A stretch of 64,000 nt of DNA from assembly GCA_002482845.1 (NCBI GenBank), contig DLGT01000083.1, positions 1 to 64,000 on the forward strand. Reading direction: 5' to 3'. Source of the stretch: Saprospiraceae bacterium UBA7687 (GTDB lineage: Bacteria > Bacteroidota > Bacteroidia > Chitinophagales > Saprospiraceae). Numbering within the stretch: position 1 is the stretch's first letter; each line of letters opens with the position of its first letter. The notes beneath the pieces were generated by a model. That model worked only from the letters and a program-made list of their open reading frames with translations. It did no database searches and was not told the origin of the DNA. The translations under genes were made by a program, and so were the position numbers. Below are positions 43,619-53,347 of this stretch, piece by piece.

Positions 43619-44061
43619 TTGCGAAACTTGTTATGCTATAAATTAATCATATCTTATGGGACATAGCTACAAATTTATGCTGACTTATCCTTAATGCCAA
43701 CCCTATTATCGAAGTTTGTTACCGCGAACCTATATTTTTTACGCATTTGCAATTCGTTATGGCTAGGGAAGCTTTGTTAACTATGAGTCGTTAGAATTTG
43801 ATAATACTATTAGTCTTATTGGTAGCTGATCAATTTAATTAAAATGTTACCCTAATGGTAGTTGCAAACTACGCCATCAGAGTTTAACCGTAAATATGCA
43901 TTAGAAAATCTATTACGACCCTAACTTGCTGCAAATCAGAAGCTTCGCCAACTTATCTTCTGTAACCATAGCGGTGCTATGCTTTTCGAAGCTAAGTCGC
44001 TGATTTATTGCAATTTAGTCTCTCACTACGAATTCTAATGCATAATTACGGTTTAATATAT
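43619..44061. other. Intergenic region dominated by a large palindrome
   Basis: No gene seen. The right half is the nested palindrome at 43884-44055. The left part (43619-43880) has no recognised structure. Confidence 0.55.
43884..44055. repeat. 172-bp nested palindrome next to the toxin gene
   Basis: Outer arms 43884-43906 and 44033-44055 pair 21 of 23 (both contain ATGCATTAGAA or its complement). Inner arms near 43921-43946 and 43987-44020 pair loosely (TGCAAATCAG/CTGATTTATTGCA and AGCTTCG/CGAAGCT). The tip is a perfect CATAGC-ggt-GCTATG hairpin (43967-43981). It ends 6 bp before the YoeB stop. It may be a terminator serving both sides, a structured RNA or a miniature inverted-repeat element. 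Confidence 0.65.
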
Positions 44062-44319
44062 TTAATCATAGTGATGTCTACATTTTACTATTTGTATCTC
44101 TTCGTTTTGAATTCTATAAATAAGTCTGTGTTCTTCGTCAATTCTTCTGGACCAAAATCCAGCATATTTGTGCTTCAACGGTTCAGGCTTGCCCATTCCT
44201 TCGAAAGGAGTCCTTGAAATATCCTTTAGTAATTCGTTAATTTTTTTAACTTTTTTCTTGTCTATTTTTTGCCAATACAAATAATCTTCCCAAGATTCTT
44301 CTACAAATACATATTTCAT
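44062..44319 (-). CDS. yoeB: Toxin of the YoeB/RelE family
   Basis: 85 residues, the family length. A ribosome-dependent mRNA endonuclease fold: KYVFVEESWEDYLYWQ at the start, then GKPEPLKHKYAGFWSRRIDEEHRLIY and CRHHYD at the end, with the catalytic Glu, Arg and His of YoeB in place. It starts 3 bp after the antitoxin stop. It should cleave mRNA on stalled ribosomes when the antitoxin is degraded. Confidence 0.93.
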   Translation of the reverse strand: MKYVFVEESWEDYLYWQKIDKKKVKKINELLKDISRTPFEGMGKPEPLKHKYAGFWSRRIDEEHRLIYRIQNEEIQIVKCRHHYD

Positions 44320-44322
44320 GCA

Positions 44323-44574
44323 TTAATCGATTAAATCTTTAGTAAATGAATTACCTTTTCTCAATTTTTCGATTGCTGAATCGAGGCGCTTTTCGTTTGA
44401 AAGGGACGATAATTCATAATTTGTAGCCATTAAAGAATTATATTCTTCAAGAGACATGATAACTACTCCAGAATCTTTTCCTCGGTTAATTATTATGGTT
44501 TCAAAATTCTTGGATACTTTATCAAAATAAGATTTAATATCTTTTCTAAAATCTGAAATATTTGCAACCAGCAT
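44323..44574 (-). CDS. yefM: Antitoxin of the Phd/YefM family
   Basis: 83 residues. The N-terminal DNA-binding fold (VANISDFRKDIKSYFDKVSK, VVIMSLEEYNSL) and the C-terminal toxin-binding helix (RLDSAIEKLRKGN) are typical of YefM. It represses its own promoter and neutralises YoeB. Two TGTACA boxes upstream (44587-44604) match the operator motif known for YefM. Confidence 0.92.
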   Translation of the reverse strand: MLVANISDFRKDIKSYFDKVSKNFETIIINRGKDSGVVIMSLEEYNSLMATNYELSSLSNEKRLDSAIEKLRKGNSFTKDLID

Positions 44575-44586
44575 TATTAATTAATT

Positions 44587-44604
44587 TGTACAAAAATATG
44601 TACA
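44587..44604 (-). promoter_or_regulatory. YefM operator: two TGTACA boxes
   Basis: TGTACA at 44587-44592 and 44599-44604, 12 bp apart centre to centre, 13 bp upstream of the yefM ATG. As I recall, the E. coli yefM operator has TGTACA cores with similar spacing, which supports an autoregulated operon. Confidence 0.75.
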
Positions 44605-44938
44605 ATATCTCATAAACAATAATTTTGTGAATTAAATTTTTCTCATTAAAAAAGAACATTAATATTAATTGCGATTTTTTGCATTGCTTCTTACTATTGA
44701 TGACTGGAGTCCGTGACTTCATTTATATAAAGAATTTAAAATTCGATATTAGATGGTCGAAGTCAATGAATTTGATCTTTAACATTAAGAATTTGCAATT
44801 CGGTATCACAAATGACAGAATAAACGAATATGTGATAATGATAACCGTTTACATCGTTATTACTATAGGTAAAACAAAAAAGCCATCAAGTATTATACTA
44901 CTGATGGCTTTTTTATTTTCAAAAATTAATGTCTTTTG
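44605..44938. other. Gap between antitoxin operator and secreted-protein gene
   Basis: No gene supported. It contains a short imperfect direct repeat (near 44730 and 44787, AGAATTT..AATTCG) and the terminator at 44876-44914. Confidence 0.45.
44876..44914 (-). terminator. Terminator of the large secreted-protein gene
   Basis: AAAAAAGCCATCA pairs with TGATGGCTTTTTT around an 11-14-nt loop, giving a T run on the minus strand 25 bp after the stop at 44939. The symmetry would let it work both ways. Confidence 0.8.
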
Positions 44939-47900
44939 TTACATTTTTACCATTTTCCCTTGATAAATAAGACCGTCATAATCATAACCAGTTATATAAT
45001 AAATACCTGGCGCTAAATGACTTACATTTATATCAATATTATACTTTTCAGTATTGTTAATTACATTGATAACACTCCCTGCAAAGTTTAATATTTTGAT
45101 GGTATGTAATAAAGGAAGATCTTTCAGAATATCTCCAGCGTCTCCTATAACGTTTACCAAGTCAGTGGCAGGATTAGGGAATATATGTAAGCTTCTTGTA
45201 TTAGGTTTACCATTATATTTAATAGTATTTACGACTACATTGGATTGCAAAGATTCTTCATAATCAAATGTAATTAAAACACTATTTTCAATTCTTTCTC
45301 CTCCCTTGACATCTATATTTGCTTTTATGGTATAGATAAAAAACCCGTGACTTTCCGCTTCATTGCTAGTACTGTCAGGTAATTCAATGTTGTTAAATCT
45401 CACAGTTAAAAAACCTTTGTCATCAATACTATAATGGTATCCTTCATGGCTTACTGATTCTATTTTGAAAGTATTCCAATCCAGGTGTTTTGATAATTGA
45501 TTCTCCAATACAATTCTAGAAGCTGCATATGTACCTACATTTTGGAAACGGATATGATATTTTAATGTTTGGTCTTTTTTTATAAAACCTTCTTTGCCTT
45601 CACCACGCGGCGTGACCAAGATGTCATTCGGGTCGATGGCGCCTACTATTTCTAAATTTTCAGTAAATGTATTATTGGCAGGATTTAGATCTGAATTTGT
45701 GGTTATAATATTGGCATTTAGTGTTAAAAATTGTCCGACCGTTACCGCCAAGGTTACTGAATCACGCAAATTGATGGTGAAATCTGTTCCCGGATTGATA
45801 TTGCCAATTTGCCAAATATAAGTATCACCAATTTTCTCCGTCCAAGGAATATTTGCTGATTTCAGTTCAATGCCAGATGGGTAAGTTACTTCTATTTTTG
45901 CATTTGTCGCATTGGCAGTTCCTTGATTATAATATCTAAGAATAGATTCACTTGCAAATCCTCTTCTCCAAGCAGTGACGCCAAAACTGATACCTGCATC
46001 ACCACCATTTGCAATCTTTGTCAGGGGCAGATTTATATTGAAAGTATTATTATTACCTGATACATTTACCGATGATGAACAGTTTAGACTCCAGTAATCA
46101 TTGGGTTGTAGGGCTATTGTATGATTTCCTGCTCCAATTCTCTGGTCAAATATACCATCTTTACGGGATGTGAATGTTGATTGATTAGATCCGATCATAA
46201 ATGCAATATTTTCTATTTTTTGTTCACCTTCTTCCCACGTACAATTACCATTATCATCACTAAAAGCAAATCCCGTGACAAGGTTTGCGGCTTCTTCTAT
46301 AATGGTGACAAACTGATCTATTGCTATATTGTTAAGTATCTGAACATATCCTGATGGCCACTTTATTTCTATAGTAGCAACGGTAGTAGCATTACCTAAA
46401 CCGAAGTGTTGTCGTAAGCTATTCTGACTCCCCAATCCTTGTACAGGCAGCACTTGACGATATTGACTCTGACCATTAGCAGTTATTTTAATGGAACTTC
46501 CTATAGCAGATTTATTACTATAAGTACCAACCAGTTTAATATTGATAAAATGATTATTTTCATGAGACTGATTGCAGAATAATTTATTTTTATCATTAGT
46601 GTGTGTAGCTACAAAAATATCAATATGTCCATCTCTATTATAATCGGCTGAAGCTGCTCCCATGGCATGTCCAAAGTTTGAACTAACCATTTCTCCCAAT
46701 TTTTTTGTAAAATCGTCATTTCCATTATTGATGTAATAGAAACTCGAACCTTGATCATTTGACATATAAAAATCTAAGTCACCATCATTATCATGGTCTA
46801 TCCAAAGTGATGTATGGGTGTCGGCAAATGATTCAGTAAGCGCAGTGTTGTTTATTTTTTCAAAATTACCATTACCAAGATTTTTGAATAGCTCATTTTG
46901 TTGTTTTGATGCATTTAAAACATATAAATCTACCCATCCATCATTATTATAATCGGCCCACAAAGCACCTACACTATTTTGCGATTCGGCAGAAAGTACG
47001 CTTTGAGTGATCTTTTCAAAATTTCCATTTCCTATATTTTTGAATAAAGAATTTGGCTTATCGTTGCCATTCGGAATAAAGACATCCACTAGTCCATCAT
47101 TATTATAATCTGCCAAAGCAGGCATTGTGGATCTGTTACTTTCCAGTGCAATAGGATTATCTTTAAGGGATGTAAAGGTGCCATTCTTATTATTACGATA
47201 TATTTTATGAAATTTTGTCTCAAAATAATTGGTAACAATTAAATCCAGAAAGCCGTCATTGTCCATATCAAACCAAGCAGCTCCATGAAAATATTGAGGA
47301 TCTACATCGAGTCCTGTATTGGATACTTCTACATAACTCCCGTTAACGTTTTTGAATAATCTACTGTGCGTACCTGTCGCATTCACTACAAAAACATCCA
47401 CCAAACCATCATTATTATAGTCGCCCCATGCCGAAGCAACTGTTTTTTCTGTTAAATTGACTAGTGGACCATTGGTCGCTTTATAAAAATTATTACCAGC
47501 ACTGTTGGTGAACAGAAGATTGGGTTTTGATGGATCACGATCTGTGACAAAAAGATCTTCCCACCCATCGTTATTGTAATCTACCCATGCAATATTCCAA
47601 CTATCTGTAGCCACATCTCCCAAAACACCTGTAGCGCATGGATTAAATAGTAATTGAGATAGATTACTTGAATTATTTTGGATACCTTCTGTAATTACAG
47701 ACTGTTGTACTTGACCATTGACAAGACCAGTTACTGAAGATTCTATAGAAATGACTGTATTATTTGGTATTGGATTTCCATTATTAAAAGTTGGGTTTAT
47801 GACTAATTCAGTAACGATTGATACTTGTTGATTTGCAGCTAAGTTTGGTACATTATTAAATGTAATGGTAGATTGGTTTTCATTAGAGGTAATGACACCT

Positions 47901-49552
47901 GGGATATTCTGATTGCCTAAATTAACTTCAGATGCAGATGGGACAGCTCCAGAACCGATGACAACTTGCAATTCCGTATTCGTCAAAGTGCTACTACCGT
48001 TCGTAATGACAGATGTAAAAGTGATGTTATCACCAGGTATAGCCGAATTCTGAGATGCTTCGCCGACTTGTGAGAATCCTGATTCAAGTGACGAACCAAA
48101 ATACATCATCCAGTTGTCATTAGTATTGGAGTTCATAACAGAAATATTTTGATTAGATTCTATCAAAACATAGGGTCTATCGGGTCCAGAATCTGGGTTT
48201 CCATTTCCATTATAAATACTCTTCCATTCATTCAATGAAAAAAAGGCATCGACATATCTATTTGGCTGGATAGTATAAGTTCTATTGATAATCGATCCGT
48301 TAGTTTTTGTGTCCTTTATTGTGACATTTGCCGCTTGATCTCCTGCATAGATGTAGCAATGGGCAAAGTTACCACCAAATAATTGACCTGTGAATGGATT
48401 TATGACATTGTTTTGATTGCCAGGAGGAAGTAAGTACACCAAAAACTCTTTGCCAGCATCAGTTCCAGCTTCTGAAGAAACCATTGATGCCATATCAGAT
48501 GTACCTGGACTACCTGTTTCCATCCAATTACATTCAAATACGGACACCTTTTTATTGGGTGTACAGCTAATTCTGAACACAGTGGGATAAGTCGCATTAC
48601 CATTTTTCTTTCCTATCCAGTCAGCAGGCTTTAGACGATTGACTGTCCATGACTTCATATTGATCCAGTTGCCATTTTCATATCTTTCAAGTGTAACGGC
48701 GTTATTATCATCCCAAGACACGATTCTTATTTCTTGTTCGCCATTAGACTGGTAGGGTACTGCAAAATAGAATAGATCTCCGCTAGAAGATCCATTAGAA
48801 GACGGTACATACCCGCCGCCATCTCTGGCATTTGCCCATAAAGCACCATATTGTACAGATACAGGTTTATTGGATTCTATCATATAGGTTGCTCCTGTCT
48901 CCATCACATCTCTGCCATCTTGAAAGTGGTGAATGATATCTTGTCCTCGATTTAATGTACGTTGTTTTACAATGGTTTTAGCATCAATGTCTATGTTTGT
49001 ATACCCTGTAGCAGTTGTTGGTACAGATGATATTTTGGAGATTGTTATAGTAGTATTATCTTCAAATGCAAAAACGTTTAGATCTCTTTTTGAACTTGAG
49101 ATTTTGGGTGCATAAATGATAAATTTACCACCTAAGGATGTCTTATTTACACTAGGTACAAAGTCATGTTGCCAGTCACTATCGGTGGACATGGAAGCAA
49201 AAACCAATTTTGAGCTATTTATAATAAAATAATCGCCATCTCTTTTTAGTACTCCTCCAGATGCATACTGAGCATCATCATTGATACCATTATCTTTGAT
49301 ATAGAGTACATAAGATTGACCAGCGCTCAGTGTTCCCGTCACCGTATCATCATTGTCACCATCCGCATCATCATCTGTAATGGTAAATGTTGTTTCATCA
49401 TAGATGGCCGTGACAATAAGCGCTACATTGCGCTGAACAGGGTCGTTATTGGGTGGTAAATATATATTGAAGTAGGTAGAAGGTGCACCACCAGCAATCA
49501 ACGTGGTGGATAAGGCTACCCAAGCTAATAGAATAATAAAAATGAGTCTCAT
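44939..49552 (-). CDS. Giant T9SS-secreted protein with IgGFc-binding-like, FG-GAP and ASPIC/UnbV domains
   Basis: 1537 residues from the ATG at 49552; the frame opens 16 codons earlier, but MRLIFIILLAWVALSTTLIAG is the natural signal peptide. Segments in order: an IgGFc-binding N-terminal-like region (about 25-480); a DUF11-like repeat (about 520-620); seven to eight FG-GAP/VCBS repeats with DYNNDGWxDLFV signatures (about 645-985), which bind Ca2+ in propellers; an ASPIC/UnbV domain (about 1000-1087); a SdrD-like segment (about 1095-1170); further beta domains with DPNDILVTPRGEG (about 1300-1440); and a T9SS type A tail (HIFPNPATDLVNV to end). Likely an adhesin or matrix protein. The dyad/TTGGCA module upstream is shared with the polysaccharide genes. 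Confidence 0.85.
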   Translation of the reverse strand: MRLIFIILLAWVALSTTLIAGGAPSTYFNIYLPPNNDPVQRNVALIVTAIYDETTFTITDDDADGDNDDTVTGTLSAGQSYVLYIKDNGINDDAQYASGGVLKRDGDYFIINSSKLVFASMSTDSDWQHDFVPSVNKTSLGGKFIIYAPKISSSKRDLNVFAFEDNTTITISKISSVPTTATGYTNIDIDAKTIVKQRTLNRGQDIIHHFQDGRDVMETGATYMIESNKPVSVQYGALWANARDGGGYVPSSNGSSSGDLFYFAVPYQSNGEQEIRIVSWDDNNAVTLERYENGNWINMKSWTVNRLKPADWIGKKNGNATYPTVFRISCTPNKKVSVFECNWMETGSPGTSDMASMVSSEAGTDAGKEFLVYLLPPGNQNNVINPFTGQLFGGNFAHCYIYAGDQAANVTIKDTKTNGSIINRTYTIQPNRYVDAFFSLNEWKSIYNGNGNPDSGPDRPYVLIESNQNISVMNSNTNDNWMMYFGSSLESGFSQVGEASQNSAIPGDNITFTSVITNGSSTLTNTELQVVIGSGAVPSASEVNLGNQNIPGVITSNENQSTITFNNVPNLAANQQVSIVTELVINPTFNNGNPIPNNTVISIESSVTGLVNGQVQQSVITEGIQNNSSNLSQLLFNPCATGVLGDVATDSWNIAWVDYNNDGWEDLFVTDRDPSKPNLLFTNSAGNNFYKATNGPLVNLTEKTVASAWGDYNNDGLVDVFVVNATGTHSRLFKNVNGSYVEVSNTGLDVDPQYFHGAAWFDMDNDGFLDLIVTNYFETKFHKIYRNNKNGTFTSLKDNPIALESNRSTMPALADYNNDGLVDVFIPNGNDKPNSLFKNIGNGNFEKITQSVLSAESQNSVGALWADYNNDGWVDLYVLNASKQQNELFKNLGNGNFEKINNTALTESFADTHTSLWIDHDNDGDLDFYMSNDQGSSFYYINNGNDDFTKKLGEMVSSNFGHAMGAASADYNRDGHIDIFVATHTNDKNKLFCNQSHENNHFINIKLVGTYSNKSAIGSSIKITANGQSQYRQVLPVQGLGSQNSLRQHFGLGNATTVATIEIKWPSGYVQILNNIAIDQFVTIIEEAANLVTGFAFSDDNGNCTWEEGEQKIENIAFMIGSNQSTFTSRKDGIFDQRIGAGNHTIALQPNDYWSLNCSSSVNVSGNNNTFNINLPLTKIANGGDAGISFGVTAWRRGFASESILRYYNQGTANATNAKIEVTYPSGIELKSANIPWTEKIGDTYIWQIGNINPGTDFTINLRDSVTLAVTVGQFLTLNANIITTNSDLNPANNTFTENLEIVGAIDPNDILVTPRGEGKEGFIKKDQTLKYHIRFQNVGTYAASRIVLENQLSKHLDWNTFKIESVSHEGYHYSIDDKGFLTVRFNNIELPDSTSNEAESHGFFIYTIKANIDVKGGERIENSVLITFDYEESLQSNVVVNTIKYNGKPNTRSLHIFPNPATDLVNVIGDAGDILKDLPLLHTIKILNFAGSVINVINNTEKYNIDINVSHLAPGIYYITGYDYDGLIYQGKMVKM

Positions 49553-49575
49553 GTGTTTATTTTTTATTTGTAAAT

Positions 49576-49674
49576 ACATGAGCAGTATGCCAAAAATCAA
49601 TCCTCTTTCATAATAATCACATTATCAATAACATAGGAATAAATTGATAGGTTTTAAATTCCAAATTATGGAAT
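49576..49674 (-). promoter_or_regulatory. Dyad operator and sigma-54-like promoter of the secreted protein
   Basis: ATTCCA-AATTA-TGGAAT (49658-49674). On the minus strand TTGGCAT (49587-49593) follows about 76 bp later. The predicted start site, near 49566, is 14 bp before the ATG. The -12 box is weak (TCAT). Confidence 0.55.
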
Positions 49675-49746
49675 TTTATGTTTCTTATTGGAAGAAATTT
49701 AATTAAAACCTTTGCAGATTATGAAAATATTCTACTATTCTCCAAT

Positions 49747-52700
49747 TTAAGTTGTTGCCTTTAAATCCTCTATCACTTTTGCCAAGGTATTTTCAATGTT
49801 TTCTATTAATAATTCGACCTTTTTATCGTCCACGACTTCCATTTTGGCACTTGACTCCAACTCTCTGATGGGGTTTTTTAATAAATGAATGCCCATATTG
49901 TCAATGCTTGGTTTCATTCTGTGTGCTATCTTACTGATCGTCAAGTAATCTTGATTTTCGAAGGCGACTTTTATTTCAGTTACAGAAGTTGGAGTATGTT
50001 CTACAAAAATTTCAATCATTTTATTGACAAAAGACTGATCGCCACGGCTCAATGTTTTAATATTTGTAAGATCATACAATGGTACCTCATTTGATGGTTT
50101 ACTTTGCAAAATATTGGTCAAGCTAGGTGTTTTTGTTTTAATATTTAGCGTATTTGCAATGGTGTTAAATAGTACATTTTCTTCGAATGGTTTAGTAACA
50201 TAATCATTCATACCAATAGATAAATATAAATCTATGTCGCGCTTAAATGCATTTGCCGTCAAGGCGATGATTGGGATAGAGATAGCCATTTCGTCCCTAA
50301 TAAATTTGGTGGCTTCTATACCGTCCATTTCAGGCATTTGAATATCCATCAAGATGAGATCTGGTTTTTGGACAGCTAATTTTTCAATCGCTTCTATACT
50401 ATTACTTGCAGTGTCTACGATACACCCAAAATAATGTAAACTTTGACATGCAATAAAGCTATTCATCTCATTATCCTCTACCAAAAGAATCTTAAGATTT
50501 TGCAAGCTATCATCCACAAGGTAACTATCTTTATCGATCAGTTTATTTTCGTCACCTACAGGTAGTGTAAGGTTAAATGTAACTGTTGTACCTATTCCTT
50601 TTTCACTTTGAATGTCGCAATTTCCGCCCATAAGGTGTATCATTTCTTTGGTTATAGTCATCCCAAGACCAGTACCTTCGTATCTTCTTGCGGCTGACCC
50701 TTCTTCTTGCGAAAACTTATTAAATATTTGATTTAGGTATTCTTTATTCATCCCTATTCCCGTGTCCTTGATTTCAAAAATTAGTTGTTGGAAATATTGA
50801 TTGGTTTGTTTTACATTTACTGTAAGGTCTATTTTGCCTGCATCGGTAAATTTTATGGCATTTCCTACTAGATTTATGAGGATTTGTCTGACTCTACCGC
50901 TATCGCCTATTAGGGCAGGTTTGATATCAGGATTTATATGATAATTAAGTTCAAGCTTCTTTTCTTGGGCTTTTGAATGTAGGATGCTGATGACATTTCC
51001 GATCACTGACATCAAGCTAAATTCCTTAGCATCTATGATCAATTCGCCAGCTTCGATCTTTGACATATCAAGGATATTATTGACGATGGTGAGTAGGTGT
51101 CTTGCGGCTGTCTCACTATGGCTAACATATGAGTTTTGTTTTGGGGTCAGTTCTTCACGACCCAACTCTCTGATCATACCTATGATCGCATTAAGTGGCG
51201 TACGGATTTCATGACTCATATTGGCAAGAAAAGATTCCTTGGCTCGAGATGCATCTTCAGCTTGAAGCTTTGCTTTTCCAAGTTCTTTTTCCAATTTTTT
51301 TTGATTGGTAATGTCTAGATGGATACCTATGGAGCCAATTAATTCATTGCGATCATTATAGTTTGGGGCACCGCTAATAAACCACCAGCGAATTTCACCT
51401 TGCTTGTTTTTGACGGCTATTTCGTAACTGTCTGACTGACCTTTTTCTCGCAGTTTTAGCTTTTCGTTTAATACTTCTTGGTCATCATCGTACAATAAAA
51501 ATTTGATTGCTTTTTCTCCTTTCAAGTCTTCAATTGTATAACCTGACATATCACAAAAGCTTTGATTAGCAAAAATAATGGTCTCGTCGGGTGTCACTTC
51601 CAATAAGCCAAGATTCATATTTGCTATAATATTGCGATATTTTTCTTCTTGTTTTGTGAGGAGGTTTTCTTTTCTTTTTCTTTCGAAAATGTTAATCAGC
51701 ATTTGGGCAAAAAGAGACAACAATTTCATTTCCTTTTCAGAATATTCATGTTTATCTCTTACAGAGTCAAAACCTACAAAACCTATCAGGTTACCATTAC
51801 TTATCATAGGGATCGTGATAAGACTTTTTATACCTTGTGGCTCTAAGATGCCTCGAAGGCTTTTAGGTCCTTCATCAGGAAGTAACTCTATGTCGGGTAT
51901 GTAGAATGGTAGCCCTTGCCTATGTTTTTCTACCCATTGTGGCATAAAATCAAGGGAAACGTTTTGAAGATTGTCAAATTCAGGTGTGGTGCCATCTTCG
52001 CACCATTCATAAGTATTAGATGTAGTAATTGCTTCAAAGTCATAATCAAAAATATATGCTCTATCAGCTCCTACAAATTTGCCAAGTTCTTGTAATGATT
52101 TATTTATAGTGTACTCGACCTGATCAAGGTCTATGTTAATATATGTAGATGATATATTGATGAGTAAATCCTGAAGTTGTAATTGTTGGTCAATGATTTT
52201 TTGAGCTTCGACTCTTTCTGTAATATCCTTAATAAAAGCACAAAAAAGTTTTTCGCCTTTTTGTTCAAAACCTATTATATACATTTCTATTGGAAACTCA
52301 TGACCGTCAGCATGTAAGGCTGGAAACTCCACTCTCATATTAAATATTCTGCCTACACCTGTTGTGTTAAATCTCTGCATTCCTGCTTCATGCGCATCAC
52401 GAAGTCTCATCGGAATGATGGTATCACCCAATCTGCTTCCGATAGCTACTTCATTAGTAAACCCAAATAACTGAGCGGCTGCAGGATTCCAATACCTGAT
52501 AACTCCTTTGGTGTCAGCTAAGGTAATGGCATCCATGGCAGTATCCATGATGAGTCGATTTAGCTCTTCATTTTCGCGAAGGAGTTTTTCGTAATTGACC
52601 CTCTCTGTGATATCTTTGTATTGCCATAAATGACCTCGATAAATCTGATCAATAAAGATGGGAACGTAATCGCGCTCATAGAAATGACCAGAAACAGTTT

Positions 52701-53325
52701 CGATCAGTTCATTGTAAACAGGCATTTGATCATGCAGAATTTTATTTATAGATAACACAAAACCGTCAGGATCAGAAAATAAATGTTTGCTCAATTCTGC
52801 AGATTGAGAACAGTCAGCACCTATCAAAGCATCTGGAGGTGCAGGTATTTCAAACATTTTGCAAAAAAGATGATTGGTAAATAAGATTTCTCTATCTTCA
52901 TTCTCTACTAGTACACCCGACTGAAGATTAGCCAGTAAGGTTTTGAATAAGTTTATGGTCCTTTTCAGGTTTTCTTCTGTTCCTTTATTTTTTTGTATTT
53001 GGAGGTTGATAAATTCTGAAATTTTGTACAAGTCATCCTTTTCAGATTTGTCAAAAAAATGATCTTCGTCCACAAGCTGAAAAACAACTTCTTTTAGTTT
53101 TTCTATTGTAATCTGTCTTACTTCAGATTCTTTTTTAAGACTTTCGTTTACTTCTTGAAATTCTTTCTCACTAACACCGAATGCATGATTCATTATATCT
53201 TTATCACGCTCAAAGGCTAGGTATGACTGATTGATATGTTTTAGAAATTCCTGAATTTCTGCATTCTTTTGTAGATCATCATTTAGGAATTTATTGATTT
53301 GCTTTTTCAGCAATTTATGATACAT
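49747..53325 (-). CDS. Hybrid sensor histidine kinase with PAS, GAF, receiver and HPt domains
   Basis: 1192 residues, no clear membrane helices, so probably cytoplasmic. In order: a helical N-terminus (1-120), PAS (about 125-240), PAS (about 250-370), GAF (about 385-545), PAS (about 560-680), HisKA with His near 704 (FLANMSHEIRTPLNAIIG), HATPase (about 810-930; GTGLGMTITKEMI), a receiver (about 940-1055; LILMDIQMPEMDG, Asp near 992) and HPt (about 1090-1190; KIAHRMKPS, His near 1135). A full internal His-Asp-His relay is present, so the HPt can pass phosphate to a separate regulator, most obviously the sigma-54 regulator at 54479. Third gene of that operon. Confidence 0.9.
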   Translation of the reverse strand: MYHKLLKKQINKFLNDDLQKNAEIQEFLKHINQSYLAFERDKDIMNHAFGVSEKEFQEVNESLKKESEVRQITIEKLKEVVFQLVDEDHFFDKSEKDDLYKISEFINLQIQKNKGTEENLKRTINLFKTLLANLQSGVLVENEDREILFTNHLFCKMFEIPAPPDALIGADCSQSAELSKHLFSDPDGFVLSINKILHDQMPVYNELIETVSGHFYERDYVPIFIDQIYRGHLWQYKDITERVNYEKLLRENEELNRLIMDTAMDAITLADTKGVIRYWNPAAAQLFGFTNEVAIGSRLGDTIIPMRLRDAHEAGMQRFNTTGVGRIFNMRVEFPALHADGHEFPIEMYIIGFEQKGEKLFCAFIKDITERVEAQKIIDQQLQLQDLLINISSTYINIDLDQVEYTINKSLQELGKFVGADRAYIFDYDFEAITTSNTYEWCEDGTTPEFDNLQNVSLDFMPQWVEKHRQGLPFYIPDIELLPDEGPKSLRGILEPQGIKSLITIPMISNGNLIGFVGFDSVRDKHEYSEKEMKLLSLFAQMLINIFERKRKENLLTKQEEKYRNIIANMNLGLLEVTPDETIIFANQSFCDMSGYTIEDLKGEKAIKFLLYDDDQEVLNEKLKLREKGQSDSYEIAVKNKQGEIRWWFISGAPNYNDRNELIGSIGIHLDITNQKKLEKELGKAKLQAEDASRAKESFLANMSHEIRTPLNAIIGMIRELGREELTPKQNSYVSHSETAARHLLTIVNNILDMSKIEAGELIIDAKEFSLMSVIGNVISILHSKAQEKKLELNYHINPDIKPALIGDSGRVRQILINLVGNAIKFTDAGKIDLTVNVKQTNQYFQQLIFEIKDTGIGMNKEYLNQIFNKFSQEEGSAARRYEGTGLGMTITKEMIHLMGGNCDIQSEKGIGTTVTFNLTLPVGDENKLIDKDSYLVDDSLQNLKILLVEDNEMNSFIACQSLHYFGCIVDTASNSIEAIEKLAVQKPDLILMDIQMPEMDGIEATKFIRDEMAISIPIIALTANAFKRDIDLYLSIGMNDYVTKPFEENVLFNTIANTLNIKTKTPSLTNILQSKPSNEVPLYDLTNIKTLSRGDQSFVNKMIEIFVEHTPTSVTEIKVAFENQDYLTISKIAHRMKPSIDNMGIHLLKNPIRELESSAKMEVVDDKKVELLIENIENTLAKVIEDLKATT

Positions 53326-53347
53326 TATACTTTGTTTTTTGTGGATA

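Noticed and set aside
44679..44963. 94-residue plus-strand open frame after the antitoxin operator
   Set aside because: It runs through a clear terminator hairpin and into the end of the secreted-protein gene, has no family features, and is mostly low-complexity Ile/Lys/Asn.
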